A stretch of DNA of 64,000 bases from Coriaria nepalensis (lineage: Eukaryota > Streptophyta > Magnoliopsida > Cucurbitales > Coriariaceae): NCBI GenBank assembly GCA_027186245.1, contig CP114482.1, positions 10,807,209 through 10,871,208 of the forward strand, given 5' to 3'. Shown here one piece after another: positions 26,001 through 40,300 of this stretch. A model generated the notes under the pieces. It was not told where the DNA came from and made no database searches. It was given only the letters and a program-made list of their open reading frames with translations. The translations under genes and the position numbers were made by a program. Each line of letters starts with the position of its first letter. Position 1 is the stretch's first letter.

Positions 26001-26814
26001 GTTATTGAGTCTCTTCTAGTCATGAAATCAATCTAAATTAATTCGAACGAATTCTATTTTCGCCCTTCAAACATTATTTTCTTACATAACTTGCATTTAA
26101 TCTACTAAAGACAACAATGCATTATTTTAGCATTAAAAAGCATATCACTTAGTTTTTTCAATCATTAAATTGTTTCAAGGCACTTCGAACCAATTCTATT
26201 TTTGTTTTTAAAACACGACTTTCATGTATAACTTGCACTTGATCTATTGAAGGCAACTATTCATTTTGTACCCTTAAAGTCATATTATTGCGTCTCTTTT
26301 AGTCAGTAAATCACTCTAGATCACTCCCAACGAAATTCGTCCTTTAAACATGACTTTCGTGCATAACTTGCAGTTGATCTATTATAAACACCAATGCATT
26401 TGTTTAGCCTTAAAGTCATGTTATTGAGTCTCTTCTAGTCATGAAATCAATCTAAATTAATTCGAACGAATTTTATTTTCGCCCTTCAAACATTATTTTC
26501 TAACATAACTTGCAATTAATCTGCTAATGACAACAATGCATTATTTTAGCATTAAAAGCCATATCACTCAGTCTTTTCAATCATTAAATTGATTGAAGGC
26601 ACTTCGAACCAATTCTATTTTTGTTTTTAAAACACGACTTTCATGCATAACTTGCACTTGATCTATTGAAGGCAACTATTCATTTTTTAGCCTGAAAGTC
26701 ATATTATTGCGTCTCTTTTAGTCAGTAAATCACTCTAAATCACTTCGAACGAAATTCGTCCTTTAAACCTGACTTTCGTGCATAACTTGTAGTTGATCTA
26801 TTATAGGCAACAAT
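23046..26814 (+). repeat. Transition zone between the two HOR types
   Basis: Nine units at 23046, 23465, 23884, 24302, 24721, 25140, 25558, 25977 and 26396, with no internal HOR. Several preview units of the 18-unit HOR: 23465 (GGCGACAATG then TTTAGCATTAAAG, CGAATGC) matches 27653; 24302 (GCGTCCC, after CTATATAGG) and 24721 (TTGATGGC, TTAGTCC) match 28072-28491 types; 25140 (CATTTCTTTAGCC, ATTAGAACG) matches 28910. Units 25977 and 26396 also match 1258 and 1677. Indels appear for the first time (418-bp units at 23884 and 25140). A cluster of four substitutions lies at about 25610-25619. Confidence 0.75.
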
Positions 26815-29800
26815 GCAATTGTTTAGCCTTAAAGTCATGTCACTGAGTGTCTTCTGGTCATTAAATCATTCTAAATTAGTTCGAACGAATTCTATTTTAG
26901 CCCTTCAAACCTTATTTTCTTAAATAACTTGCAATTAATCTACTGAATACAACAATGCCTTATTTTAGCATTAAAAAGCGTATCACCGAGTCTTTTCAAT
27001 CATTAAATTGTTTGAAAGCACTTCGAACCAATTCTATTTTTGTTTTTAAAACACGACTTTCATGCATAACTTGCACTTGATCTATTGAAGGAAACTATTC
27101 ATTTGTTTGCCTTAAATTCATATTATTGCGTCTCTTTTAGTCAGTAAATCACTCCAAATCACTTCGAACAAAATTCGTCCTTTAAACCTGACTTTCGTGC
27201 ATAACTTGTAGTCGATCTATTATAGGCAACAATGCAATTGTTTAGCCATAAAGTCATGTCACTGAATGTCTTCTAGTCATTAAATCATTCTAAATTAATT
27301 CGAACGAATTCTATTTTCGCCCTTCAAACATTATTTTCTTACATAACTTAAAATTAATTTACTAAAGACAACAATGCATTATTTTAGCTTTAAAAAGCAT
27401 ATCACTCAGTCTTTTCAATCATTAAATTGATTGAAGGCACTTCGAACCAATTCTATTTTTGTTTTTAAAACACGACTTTCATGCATAACTTGCACTTGAT
27501 CTATTGAAGGCAACTATTCATTTTTTAGCCTTAAAGTCATATTATTGCGTCTCTTTTAGTCAGTAAATCACTCTAAATCACTTCGAACGAAATTCGTCCT
27601 TTAAACCTGACTTTCATGCATAACTTGTAGTCGATCTATTATAGGCGATAATGCAATTGTTTAGCATTAAAGTCATGTCACTGAGTGTCTTCTAGTCATT
27701 AAATCATTCTAAATTAATTCGAACGAATGCTTTTTTCGCCCTTCAAACATTATTTTCTTACATAACTTAAAATTAATTTAGTAAAGACAACAATGCATTA
27801 TTTTAGCTTTAAAAAGCATATCACTCAGTCTTTTCAATCATTAAATTGATTGAAGGCACTTCGAACCAATTCTTTTTTTGTTTTTAAAACACGACTTTCA
27901 TGCATAACTTGCACTTGATCTATTGAAGGCAACTATTCATTTTTTAGCCTTAAAGTCATATTATTGCGTCTCTTTTAGTCAGTAAATCACTCTAAATCAC
28001 TTCGAACGAAATTCGTCCTTTAAACCTGACTTTCGTGCATAACTTGTAGTTGATCTATTATACGCAACAATGCAATTGTTTAGCCCTAAAGTCATGTCAC
28101 TGAGTGTCTTCTAGTCATTAAATCATTCTAAATTAATTCGAACGAATTCTATTTTAGCCCTTCAAACCTTATTTTCTTACATAACTTGCAATTAATCTAC
28201 TGAATACAACAATGCATCATTTTAGCATTAAAAGCCATATCACTCAGTCTTTTCAATCATTAAATTGATTGAAGGCACTTCGAACCAATTCTATTTTTGT
28301 TTTTAAAACACGACTTTCATGCATAACTTGCACTTGATCTATTGAAGGCAACTATTCATTTTTTAGCCTTAAAGTCATATTATTGCGTCCCTTTTAGTCA
28401 GTAAATCACTCTAAATCACTTCGAACGAAATTCGTCCTTTAAACCTGACTTTCGTGCATAACTTGTAGACGATCTATTATAGGCAACAATGCAATTGTTT
28501 AGCCTTAAAGTCATGTCACTGAGTGTCTTCTAGTCATTAAATCATTCTAAATTAATTCGAACGAATTCTATTTTAGCCCTTCAAACATTATTTTCTTACA
28601 TAACTTGCAATTAATCTACTGAATACAACAATGCATTATTTCAGCATTAAAAAGCATATCACTGAGTCTTTTCAATCATTAAATTGATTGAAGGCACTTG
28701 GAACCAATTCTATTTATGTTTTTAAAACACGACTTTCGTGCATAACTTGCACTTCATCTATTGATGGCAACTATTCATTTTTAAGCCTTAAAGTCATATT
28801 ATTGCGTCTCTTTTAGTCAGTAAATCACTCTAAATCACTTCGAACGAAATTAGTCCTTTAAACATTACTTTCGTGCATAACTTGTAGTTGATCTATTATA
28901 GGGAACAATGCATTTCTTTAGCCTTAAAGTGATATGACTGAGTCTCTTCTAGTCGCTAAATTATTATAAATTAATTAGAACGAATTCTATTTTATCCCTT
29001 CAAATATTATTTTCTTGCATAACTTGCAATTAATCTGCTAGAGACAACAATGCATTATTTTAGCATTAAAAAGCATATCACTCAGTCTTTTCAATAGTTA
29101 AATTGATTGAAGGCACTTCGAACCAATTCTATTTTTGTTGTTAAAACACGACTTTCATGCATAACTTCCACTTGATCTATTGAAGACAACTATTCATTTT
29201 TTAGCCTTAAATTCATATTATTGCGTCTCTTTTAGTCAGTAAATCACTCCAAATCACTTCGAACAAAATTCGTCCTTTAAACCTGACTTTCGTACATAAC
29301 TTGTAGTCGATCTATATAGGCAACAATGCAATTGTTTAGCCTTAAAGTCATGTTACTGAATGTCTTCTAGTCATTAAATCATTCTAAATTAATTCGAACG
29401 AATTCTATTTTCGCCCTTCAAACATTATTTTCTTACATAACTTAAAATTAATTTACTAAAGACAACAATGCATTATTTTAGCTTTAAAAAGCATATCACT
29501 CAGTCTTTTCAATCATTAAATTGATTGAAGGCACTTCGAACCAATTCTATTTTTGTTTTTAAAACACGACTTTCATGCATAACTTGCACTTGATCTATTG
29601 AAGGCAACTATTCATATTTTAGCCTTAAAGTCATATTATTGCGTCCCTTTTAGTCAGTTAATCACTCTAAATCACTTCGAACGAAATTCGTCCTTTAAAC
29701 CTGACTTTCGTGCATAACTTGTAGTCGATCTATTATAGGCAACAATGCAATTGTTTAGCCTTAAAGTCATGTCACTGAGTGTCTTCTAGTCATTAAATCA

Positions 29801-32800
29801 TTCTAAATTAATTAGAACGAATTCTATTTTAGCCCTTCAAATATTATTTTCTTGCATAACTTGCAATTAATCTACTGAATACAACCATGGATTATTTTAG
29901 CATTAAAAAGCATATAACTCAGTCTTTTCGATCATTAAATTGTTTGAAGGCACTTCGAACCAATTCTATTTTTGTTTTTAAAACACGACTTTCATGCATA
30001 ACTTGCACTTGATCTATTGAAGGCAACTATTAATTTTTTAGCCTTAAAGTCATATTATTCAGTCTCTGTTAGTCACTAAATCATTCTAAATTACTTCGAA
30101 CGAAATTCGGCCTTTAAACCTGACTTTCGTGCATAAGTTGTAGTTGATCTATTATAGGCAACAATGCATTTGTTTAGCCTTAAAGTCATGTCACTAAGTC
30201 TCTTTTAGTCATTAAATCAATCTAAATTAATTCGAACGAATTCTATTTTCGCCCTCCAAACATTATTTCCTTACATAACTTGCAATTAATCTACTAAAGA
30301 CAGCAATGCATTATTTTAGCATTAAAAAGCATATCACTCAGTTTTTTCAATCATTAAATTGGTTGAAGGCACTTCGAACCAATTCTATTTTTGTTTTTAA
30401 AACCAACTTTCATGCATAACTTGCACTTGATCTATTGAAGGCAACTATTCATCTTTTAGCCTTAAAGTCATATTATTGCGTCTCTTTTAGTCAGTAAATC
30501 ACTCTAAATCACTCCGAACGAAATTCGTCATTTAAACATGACTTTCGTGCGTAACTTGAAGTTCATCTATTGAAGGAAACAATGCATTTTTTAGCCTTGA
30601 TGTCATATCACTAAGTCTCTTCTAGTCACTAAATCATTCTAAATTAATTCGAACGAATTCTATTTTCGCCCTTCAAACATTATTTTCTTACATAACTTAA
30701 AATTAATTTACTAAAGACAACAATGCATTATTTTAGCTTTAAAAAGCATATCACTCAGTCTTTTCAATCATTAAATTGATTGAAGGCACTTCGAACCAAT
30801 TCTATTTTTGTTTTTAAAACACGACTTTCATGCATAACTTGCACTTGATCTATTGAAGGCAACTATTCATTTTTTAGCCTTAAAGTCATATTATTCAGTC
30901 TCTTTTAGTCACTAAATCATTCTTAATCACTTCGAACAAAATTCGGCCTTTAAACCTGACTTTCGTGCATAACTTGTAGTTAATGTATTATAGGCAACAA
31001 TGCATTTGTTTAGCCTTAAAGTCATGTCACTGAGTCTCTTCTAGTCATTAAATCATTCTAAATTAATTCGAACGAATTCTATTTTCGCCCTTAAACATTA
31101 TTTTCTTACATAACTTGCAATTAATCTACTGAATACAACAACGCATTATTTTAGCATTAAAAAGCATATCACTCAGTTTTTTCAATCATTAAATTGTTTG
31201 AAGGCACTTCAAACCAATTCTATTTTTGTTTTTAAAACACGACTGTCATGCATAACTTGCACTTGATCTATTGAAGGCAACTATTCATTTTTTAGCCTTA
31301 AAGTCATATTATTCAGTCTCTTTTAGTCACTAAATCATTCTTAATCACTTCGAACAAAATTCGGCCTTTAAACCTGACTTTCGTGCATAACTTGTAGTTG
31401 ATCTATTATAGGCAACAATGCATTTGTTTAGCCTTAAAGTCATGTCACTGAGTCTCTTCTAGTCCTTAAGTCATTCTAAATTAATTCGAACGAATTCTAT
31501 TTTCGCCCTTCAAACATTATTTTCTTACATAACTTGCAATTAATCTACTGAATACAACAATGCATTATTTTAGCATTAAAAGGCATATCACTGAGTCTTT
31601 TCAATCATTAAATTGATTGAAGGCACTTCGAACAAATTCTATTTTTGTTGTTAAAACACGACTTTCTTGCATAACTTCCACTTGATCTATTGAAGGCAAC
31701 TATTCATTTTTTAGCCTTAAAGTCATATTATTTAGTCTCTTTTAGTCACTAAATCATTCTAAATCACTTCGAACGAAATTTGGCCTTTAAACCTGACTTT
31801 CGTGCATAACTTGTAGTTGATCTATTATAGGCAACAATGCATTTGTTTAGCCTTAAAGTCATGTCACTGAGTCTCTTCTAGTCATTAAATCAATCTAAAT
31901 TAATTCGAACGAATTCTATTTTCGCCCTTCAAACATTATTTCCTTACATAACTTGCAATTAATCTACTAAAGACAGCACTGCATTATTTTAGCATTAAAA
32001 AGCATATCACTCAGTTTTTTTAAACATTAAATTGGTTGAAGGCACTTCGAACCAATTCTATTTTTGTTTTTAAAACACGACTTTCATGCATAACTTGCAC
32101 TTGATCTATTGAAGGCAACTATTCATCTTTTAGCCTTAAAGTCATATTATTGCGTCTCTTTTAGTCAGTAAATCACTCTAAATCACTTCGAACAAAATTA
32201 GTCCTTTAAACATTACTTTCGTGCATAACTTGTAGTTGATCTATTATAGGCAACAATGCATTTGTTTAGCCTTAAAGTCATATCACTGAGTCTCTTCTAG
32301 TCACTAAATTATTATATATTAATTAGAAAGAATTCTATTTTAGCCCTTTAAATATTATTTTCTTGCATAACTTGCAATTAATCTACTGAATACAACAATG
32401 CATTATTTTACCATTAAAAAGCATATCACTCAGTCTTTTCAATCATTAAATTGTTTGAAGGCACTTCGAACCAATTCTATTTTTGTTTTGAAAACACGAC
32501 TTTCATGCATAACTTGCACTTGATCTATTGATGGCAACTATTAATTTTTTAGCCTTAAAGTCATATTATTCAGTCTCTGTTAGTCACTAAATCATTCTAA
32601 ATCACTTCGAACGAAATTCGGCCTTTAAACCTGACTTTCGTGCATAAGTTGTAGTTGATCTATTATAGGCAACAATGCATTTGTTTAGCCTTAAAGTCAT
32701 GTCACTAAGTCTCTTCTAGTCATTAAATCAATCTAAATTAATTCGAACGAATTCTATTTTCGCCCTTCAAACATTATTTCCTTACATAACTTGCAATTAA

Positions 32801-33512
32801 TCTACTAAAGACAGCAATGCATTATTTTAGCATTAAAAAGCATATCACTCAGTCTTTTCAATCATTAAATTGGTTGAAGGCACTTCGAACCAATTCTATT
32901 TTTGTTTTTAAAACCAACTTTCATGCATAACTTGCACTTGATCTATTGAAGGCAACTATTCATCTTTTAGCCTTAAAGTCATATTATTGCGTCTCTTTTA
33001 GTCAGTAAATCACTCTAAATCACTCCGAACGAAATTCGTCATTTAAACATGACTTTCGTGCGTAACTTGAAGTTCATCTATTGAAGGAAACAATGCATTT
33101 TTTAGCCTTGATGTCATATCACTAAGTCTCTTCTAGTCACTAAATCATTCTAAATTAATTCGAACGAATTCTATTTTCGCCCTTCAAACATTATTTTCTT
33201 ACATAACTTGCGATTAATCTACTGAATACAACAAAGCATTATTTTAGCATTAAAAAGCATATCACTGAGTCTTTTCAATCATTAAATTGATTGAAGGCAC
33301 TTTGAACCAATTCTATTTTTGTTTTTAAAACACGACTTTCATGCATAACTTGCACTTGATCTATTGAAGGCAACTATTCATTTTTTAGCCTTAAAGTCAT
33401 ATTATTCAGTCTCTTTTAGTCACTAAATCATTCTTAATCACTTCGAACAAAATTCGGCCTTTAAACCTGACTTTCGTGCATAACTTGTAGTTAATGTATT
33501 ATAGGCAACAAT

Positions 33513-33931
33513 GCATTTGTTTAGCCTTAAAGTCATGTCACTGAGTCTCTTCTAGTCATTAAATCATTCTAAATTAATTCGAACGAATTCTATTTTAGCC
33601 CTTCAAACATTATTTTCTAACATAACTTGCAATTAATCTGCTAATGACAACAATGCATTATTTTAGCATTAAAAGCCATATCACTCAGTCTTTTCAATCA
33701 TTAAATTGATTGAAGGCACTTCGAACCAATTCTATTTTTGTTTTTAAAACACGACTTTCATGCATAACTTGCACTTGATCTATTGAAGGCAACTATTCAT
33801 TTTTTAGCCTGAAAGTCATATTATTGCGTCTCTTTTAGTCAGTAAATCACTCTAAATCACTTCGAACGAAATTCGTCCTTTAAACCTGACTTTCGTGCAT
33901 AACTTGTAGTTAATGTATTATAGGCAACAAT
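33513..33931 (+). repeat. Single-unit tandem duplication, copy 1
   Basis: 419-bp unit with CTAACATAAC, CTGCTAATGAC, AAAAGCCATATC and CCTGAAAGTC. It reads the same as the next unit except near its 3' end, where it has GTAGTTAATGTATTATAGG instead of GTAGTTGATCTATTATAGG. S2 has only one such unit, at 41467, so the duplication is private to S1. Confidence 0.85.
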
Positions 33932-34350
33932 GCATTTGTTTAGCCTTAAAGTCATGTCACTGAGTCTCTTCTAGTCATTAAATCATTCTAAATTAATTCG
34001 AACGAATTCTATTTTAGCCCTTCAAACATTATTTTCTAACATAACTTGCAATTAATCTGCTAATGACAACAATGCATTATTTTAGCATTAAAAGCCATAT
34101 CACTCAGTCTTTTCAATCATTAAATTGATTGAAGGCACTTCGAACCAATTCTATTTTTGTTTTTAAAACACGACTTTCATGCATAACTTGCACTTGATCT
34201 ATTGAAGGCAACTATTCATTTTTTAGCCTGAAAGTCATATTATTGCGTCTCTTTTAGTCAGTAAATCACTCTAAATCACTTCGAACGAAATTCGTCCTTT
34301 AAACCTGACTTTCGTGCATAACTTGTAGTTGATCTATTATAGGCAACAAT
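33932..34350 (+). repeat. Single-unit tandem duplication, copy 2
   Basis: Second copy of the 33513 unit, followed directly by the CTTCTGGTC unit that opens S2. The TTAATGTATT mark in front of both copies (about 33491 and 33910) shows that the exchange took place in the shared 3' part of the C monomer. Confidence 0.85.
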
Positions 34351-37300
34351 GCAATTGTTTAGCCTTAAAGTCATGTCACTGAGTGTCTTCTGGTCATTAA
34401 ATCATTCTAAATTAGTTCGAACGAATTCTATTTTAGCCCTTCAAACCTTATTTTCTTACATAACTTGCAATTAATCTACTGAATACAACAATGCATTATT
34501 TTAGCATTAAAAAGCGTATCACCGAGTCTTTTCAATCATTAAATTGTTTGAAAGCACTTCGAACCAATTCTATTTTTGTTTTTAAAACACGACTTTCATG
34601 CATAACTTGCACTTGATCTATTGAAGGCAACTATTCATTTTTTAGCCTTAAATTCATATTATTGCGTCTCTTTTAGTCAGTAAATCACTCCAAATCACTT
34701 CGAACAAAATTCATCCTTTAAACCTAACTTTCGTGCATAACTTGTAGTCGATCTATTATAGGCAACAATGCAATTGTTTAGCCTTAAAGTCATGTCACTG
34801 AATGTCTTCCAGTCATTAAATCATTCTAAATTAATTCGAACGAATTCTATTTTCGCCCTTCAAACATTATTTTCTTAAATAACTTGCAATTAATCTACTG
34901 AATACAACAATGCCTTATTTTAGCATTAAAAAGCGTATCACCGAGTCTTTTCAATCATTAAATTGTTTGAAAGCACTTCGAACCAATTCTATTTTTGTTT
35001 TTAAAACACGACTTTCATGCATAACTTGCACTTGATCTATTGAAGGAAACTATTCATTTTTTTGCCTTAAATTCATATTATTGCGTCTCTTTTAGTCAGT
35101 AAATCACTCCAAATCACTTCGAACAAAATTCGTCCTTTAAACCTGACTTTCGTGCATAACTTGTAGTCGATCTATTATAGGCAACAATGCAATTGTTTAG
35201 CCATAAAGTCATGTCACTGAATGTCTTCTAGTCATTAAATCATTCTAAATTAATTCGAACGAATTCTATTTTCGCCCTTCAAACATTATTTTCTTACATA
35301 ACTTAAAATTAATTTACTAAAGACAACAATGCATTATTTTAGCTTTAAAAAGCATATCACTCAGTCTTTTCAATCATTAAATTGATTGAAGGCACTTCAA
35401 ACCAATTCTATTTTTGTTTTTAAAACACGACTTTCATGCATAACTTGCACTTGATCTATTGAAGGCAACTATTCATTTTTTAGCCTTAAAGTCATATTAT
35501 TGCGTCTCTTTTAGTCAGTAAATCACTCTAAATCACTTCGAACGAAATTCGTCCTTTAAACCTGAGTTTCGTGCATAACTTGTAGTCGATCTATTATAGG
35601 CGATAATGCAATTGTTTAGCATTAAAGTCATGTCACTGAGTGTCTTCTAGTCATTAAATCATTCTAAATTAATTCGAACGAATGCTTTTTTCGCCCTTCA
35701 AACATTATTTTCTTACATAACTTAAAATTAATTTAGTAAAGACAACAATGCATTATTTTAGCTTTAAAAAGCATATCACTCAGTCTTTTCAATCATTAAA
35801 TTGATTGAAGGCACTTCGAACCAATTCTTTTTTTGTTTTTAAAACACGACTTTCATGCATAACTTGCACTTGATCTATTGAAGGCAACTATTCATTTTTT
35901 AGCCTTAAAGTCATATTATTGCGTCTCTTTTAGTCAGTAAATCACTCTAAATCACTTCGAACGAAATTCGTCCTTTAAACCTGACTTTCGTGCATAACTT
36001 GTAGTTGATCTATTATACGCAACAATGCAATTGTTTAGCCCTAAAGTCATGTCACTGAGTGTCTTCTAGTCATTAAATCATTCTAAATTAATTCGAACGA
36101 ATTCTATTTTAGCCCTTCAAACCTTATTTTCTTACATAACTTGCAATTAATCTACTGAATACAACAATGCATCATTTTAGCATTAAAAGCCATATCACTC
36201 AGTCTTTTCAATCATTAAATTGATTGAAGGCACTTCGAACCAATTCTATTTTTGTTTTTAAAACACGACTTTCATGCATAACTTGCACTTGATCTATTGA
36301 AGGCAACTATTCATTTTTTAGCCTTAAAGTCATATTATTGCGTCCCTTTTAGTCAGTAAATCACTCTAAATCACTTCGAACGAAATTCGTCCTTTAAACC
36401 TGACTTTCGTGCATAACTTGTAGACGATCTATTATAGGCAACAATGCAATTGTTTAGCCTTAAAGTCATGTCACTGAGTGTCTTCTAGTCATTAAATCAT
36501 TCTAAATTAATTCGAACGAATTCTATTTTAGCCCTTCAAACATTATTTTCTTACATAACTTGCAATTAATCTACTGAATACAACAATGCATTATTTCAGC
36601 ATTAAAAAGCATATCACTGAGTCTTTTCAATCATTAAATTGATTGAAGGCACTTGGAACCAATTCTATTTATGTTTTTAAAACACGACTTTCGTGCATAA
36701 CTTGCACTTCATCTATTGATGGCAACTATTCATTTTTAAGCCTTAAAGTCATATTATTGCGTCTCTTTTAGTCAGTAAATCACTCTAAATCACTTCGAAC
36801 GAAATTAGTCCTTTAAACATTACTTTCGTGCATAACTTGTAGTTGATCTATTATAGGGAACAATGCATTTCTTTAGCCTTAAAGTGATATGACTGAGTCT
36901 CTTCTATTCGCTAAATTATTATAAATTAATTAGAACGAATTCTATTTTATCCCTTCAAATATTATTTTCTTGCATAACTTGCAATTAATCTGCTAGAGAC
37001 AACAATGCATTATTTTAGCATTAAAAAGCATATCACTCAGTCTTTTCAATAGTTAAATTGATTGAAGGCACTTCGAACCAATTCTATTTTTGTTGTTAAA
37101 ACACGACTTTCATGCATAACTTCCACTTGATCTATTGAAGACAACTATTCATTTTTTAGCCTTAAATTCATATTATTGCGTCTCTTTTAGTCAGTAAATC
37201 ACTCCAAATCACTTCGAACAAAATTCGTCCTTTAAACCTGACTTTCGTACATAACTTGTAGTCGATCTATATAGGCAACAATGCAATTGTTTAGCCTTAA

Positions 37301-40300
37301 AGTCATGTTACTGAATGTCTTCTAGTCATTAAATCATTCTAAATTAATTCGAACGAATTCTATTTTCGCCCTTCAAACATTATTTTCTTACATAACTTAA
37401 AATTAATTTACTAAAGACAACAATGCATTATTTTAGCTTTAAAAAGCATATCACTCAGTCTTTTCAATCATTAAATTGATTGAAGGCACTTCGAACCAAT
37501 TCTATTTTTGTTTTTAAAACACGACTTTCATGCATAACTTGCACTTGATCTATTGAAGGCAACTATTCATATTTTAGCCTTAAAGTCATATTATTGCGTC
37601 CCTTTTAGTCAGTTAATCACTCTAAATCACTTCGAACGAAATTCGTCCTTTAAACCTGACTTTCGTGCATAACTTGTAGTCGATCTATTATAGGCAACAA
37701 TGCAATTGTTTAGCCTTAAAGTCATGTCACTGAGTGTCTTCTAGTCATTAAATCATTCTAAATTAATTAGAACGAATTCTATTTTAGCCCTTCAAATATT
37801 ATTTTCTTGCATAACTTGCAATTAATCTACTGAATACAACCATGCATTATTTTAGCATTAAAAAGCATATAACTCAGTCTTTTCGATCATTAAATTGTTT
37901 GAAGGCACTTCGAACCAATTCTATTTTTGTTTTTAAAACACGACTTTCATGCATAACTTGCACTTGATCTATTGAAGGCAACTATTAATTTTTTAGCCTT
38001 AAAGTCATATTATTCAGTCTCTGTTAGTCACTAAATCATTCTAAATTACTTCGAACGAAATTCGGCCTTTAAACCTGACTTTCGTGCATAAGTTGTAGTT
38101 GATCTATTATAGGCAACAATGCATTTGTTTAGCCTTAAAGTCATGTCACTAAGTCTCTTCTAGTCATTAAATCAATCTAAATTAATTCGAACGAATTCTA
38201 TTTTCGCCCTTCAAACATTATTTCCTTACATAACTTGCAATTAATCTACTAAAGACAGCAATGCATTATTTTAGCATAAAAAGCATATCACTCAGTTTTT
38301 TCAATCATTAAATTGGTTGAAGGCACTTCGAACCAATTCTATTTTTGTTTTTAAAACCAACTTTCATGCATAACTTGCACTTGATCTATTGAAGGCAACT
38401 ATTCATCTTTTAGCCTTAAAGTCATATTATTGCGTCTCTTTTAGTCAGTAAATCACTCTAAATCACTCCGAACGAAATTCGTCATTTAAACATGACTTTC
38501 GTGCGTAACTTGAAGTTCATCTATTGAAGGAAACAATGCATTTTTTAGCCTTGATGTCATATCACTAAGTCTCTTCTAGTCACTAAATCATTCTAAATTA
38601 ATTCGAACGAATTCTATTTTCGCCCTTCAAACATTATTTTCTTACATAACTTAAAATTAATTTACTAAAGACAACAATGCATTATTTTAGCTTTAAAAAG
38701 CATATCACTCAGTCTTTTCAATCATTAAATTGATTGAAGGCACTTCGAACCAATTCTATTTTTGTTTTTAAAACACGACTTTCATGCATAACTTGCACTT
38801 GATCTATTGAAGGCAACTATTCATTTTTTAGCCTTAAAGTCATATTATTCAGTCTCTTTTAGTCACTAAATCATTCTTAATCACTTCGAACAAAATTCGG
38901 CCTTTAAACCTGACTTTCGTGCATAACTTGTAGTTAATGTATTATAGGCAACAATGCATTTGTTTAGCCTTAAAGTCATGTCACTGAGTCTCTTCTAGTC
39001 ATTAAATCATTCTAAATTAATTCGAACGAATTCTATTTTCGCCCTTAAACATTATTTTCTTACATAACTTGCAATTAATCTACTGAATACAACAACGCAT
39101 TATTTTAGCATTAAAAAGCATATCACTCAGTTTTTTCAATCATTAAATTGTTTGAAGGCACTTCAAACCAATTCTATTTTTGTTTTTAAAACACGACTGT
39201 CATGCATAACTTGCACTTGATCTATTGAAGGCAACTATTCATTTTTTAGCCTTAAAGTCATATTATTCAGTCTCTTTTAGTCACTAAATCATTCTTAATC
39301 ACTTCGAACAAAATTCGGCCTTTAAACCTGACTTTCGTGCATAACTTGTAGTTGATCTATTATAGGCAACAATGCATTTGTTTAGCCTTAAAGTCATGTC
39401 ACTGAGTCTCTTCTAGTCCTTAAGTCATTCTAAATTAATTCGAACGAATTCTATTTTCGCCCTTCAAACATTATTTTCTTACATAACTTGCAATTAATCT
39501 ACTGAATACAACAATGCATTATTTTAGCATTAAAAGGCATATCACTGAGTCTTTTCAATCATTAAATTGATTGAAGGCACTTCGAACAAATTCTATTTTT
39601 GTTGTTAAAACACGACTTTCTTGCATAACTTCCACTTGATCTATTGAAGGCAACTATTCATTTTTTAGCCTTAAAGTCATATTATTTAGTCTCTTTTAGT
39701 CACTAAATCATTCTAAATCACTTCGAACGAAATTTGGCCTTTAAACCTGACTTTCGTGCATAACTTGTAGTTGATCTATTATAGGCAACAATGCATTTGT
39801 TTAGCCTTAAAGTCATGTCACTGAGTCTCTTCTAGTCATTAAATCAATCTAAATTAATTCGAACGAATTCTATTTTCGCCCTTCAAACATTATTTCCTTA
39901 CATAACTTGCAATTAATCTACTAAAGACAGCACTGCATTATTTTAGCATTAAAAAGCATATCACTCAGTTTTTTTAATCATTAAATTGGTTGAAGGCACT
40001 TCGAACCAATTCTATTTTTGTTTTTAAAACACGACTTTCATGCATAACTTGCACTTGATCTATTGAAGGCAACTATTCATCTTTTAGCCTTAAAGTCATA
40101 TTATTGCGTCTCTTTTAGTCAGTAAATCACTCTAAATCACTTCGAACAAAATTAGTCCTTTAAACATTACTTTCGTGCATAACTTGTAGTTGATCTATTA
40201 TAGGCAACAATGCATTTGTTTAGCCTTAAAGTCATATCACTGAGTCTCTTCTAGTCACTAAATTATTATATATTAATTAGAACGAATTCTATTTTAGCCC

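Larger units (their letters stand above)
26815..34350 (+). repeat. 18-unit HOR copy S1 (7536 bp)
   Basis: Eighteen units from 26815, opened by the mark CTTCTGGTCATTAAATC (about 26851), which recurs 7536 and then 7535 bp later. Ordered marks: GGCGATAATG (about 27644), CGAATGCTTTTTTC, TATACGCAAC, GTAGACGATC, TAGGGAACAATG, CTATATAGG, CATATAACTCAG, TTTAAACATG with GTGCGTAACTTG (30547), GACTGTCATG, CCTTAAGTC, GACAGCACTG, then a second GTGCGTAACTTG (33058). Compared with S2 and S3 it lacks one unit near its start (26815 fuses the A of the first with the B-C of the second) and gains one at its end (33513 duplicated), so the total length is unchanged. Confidence 0.85.
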
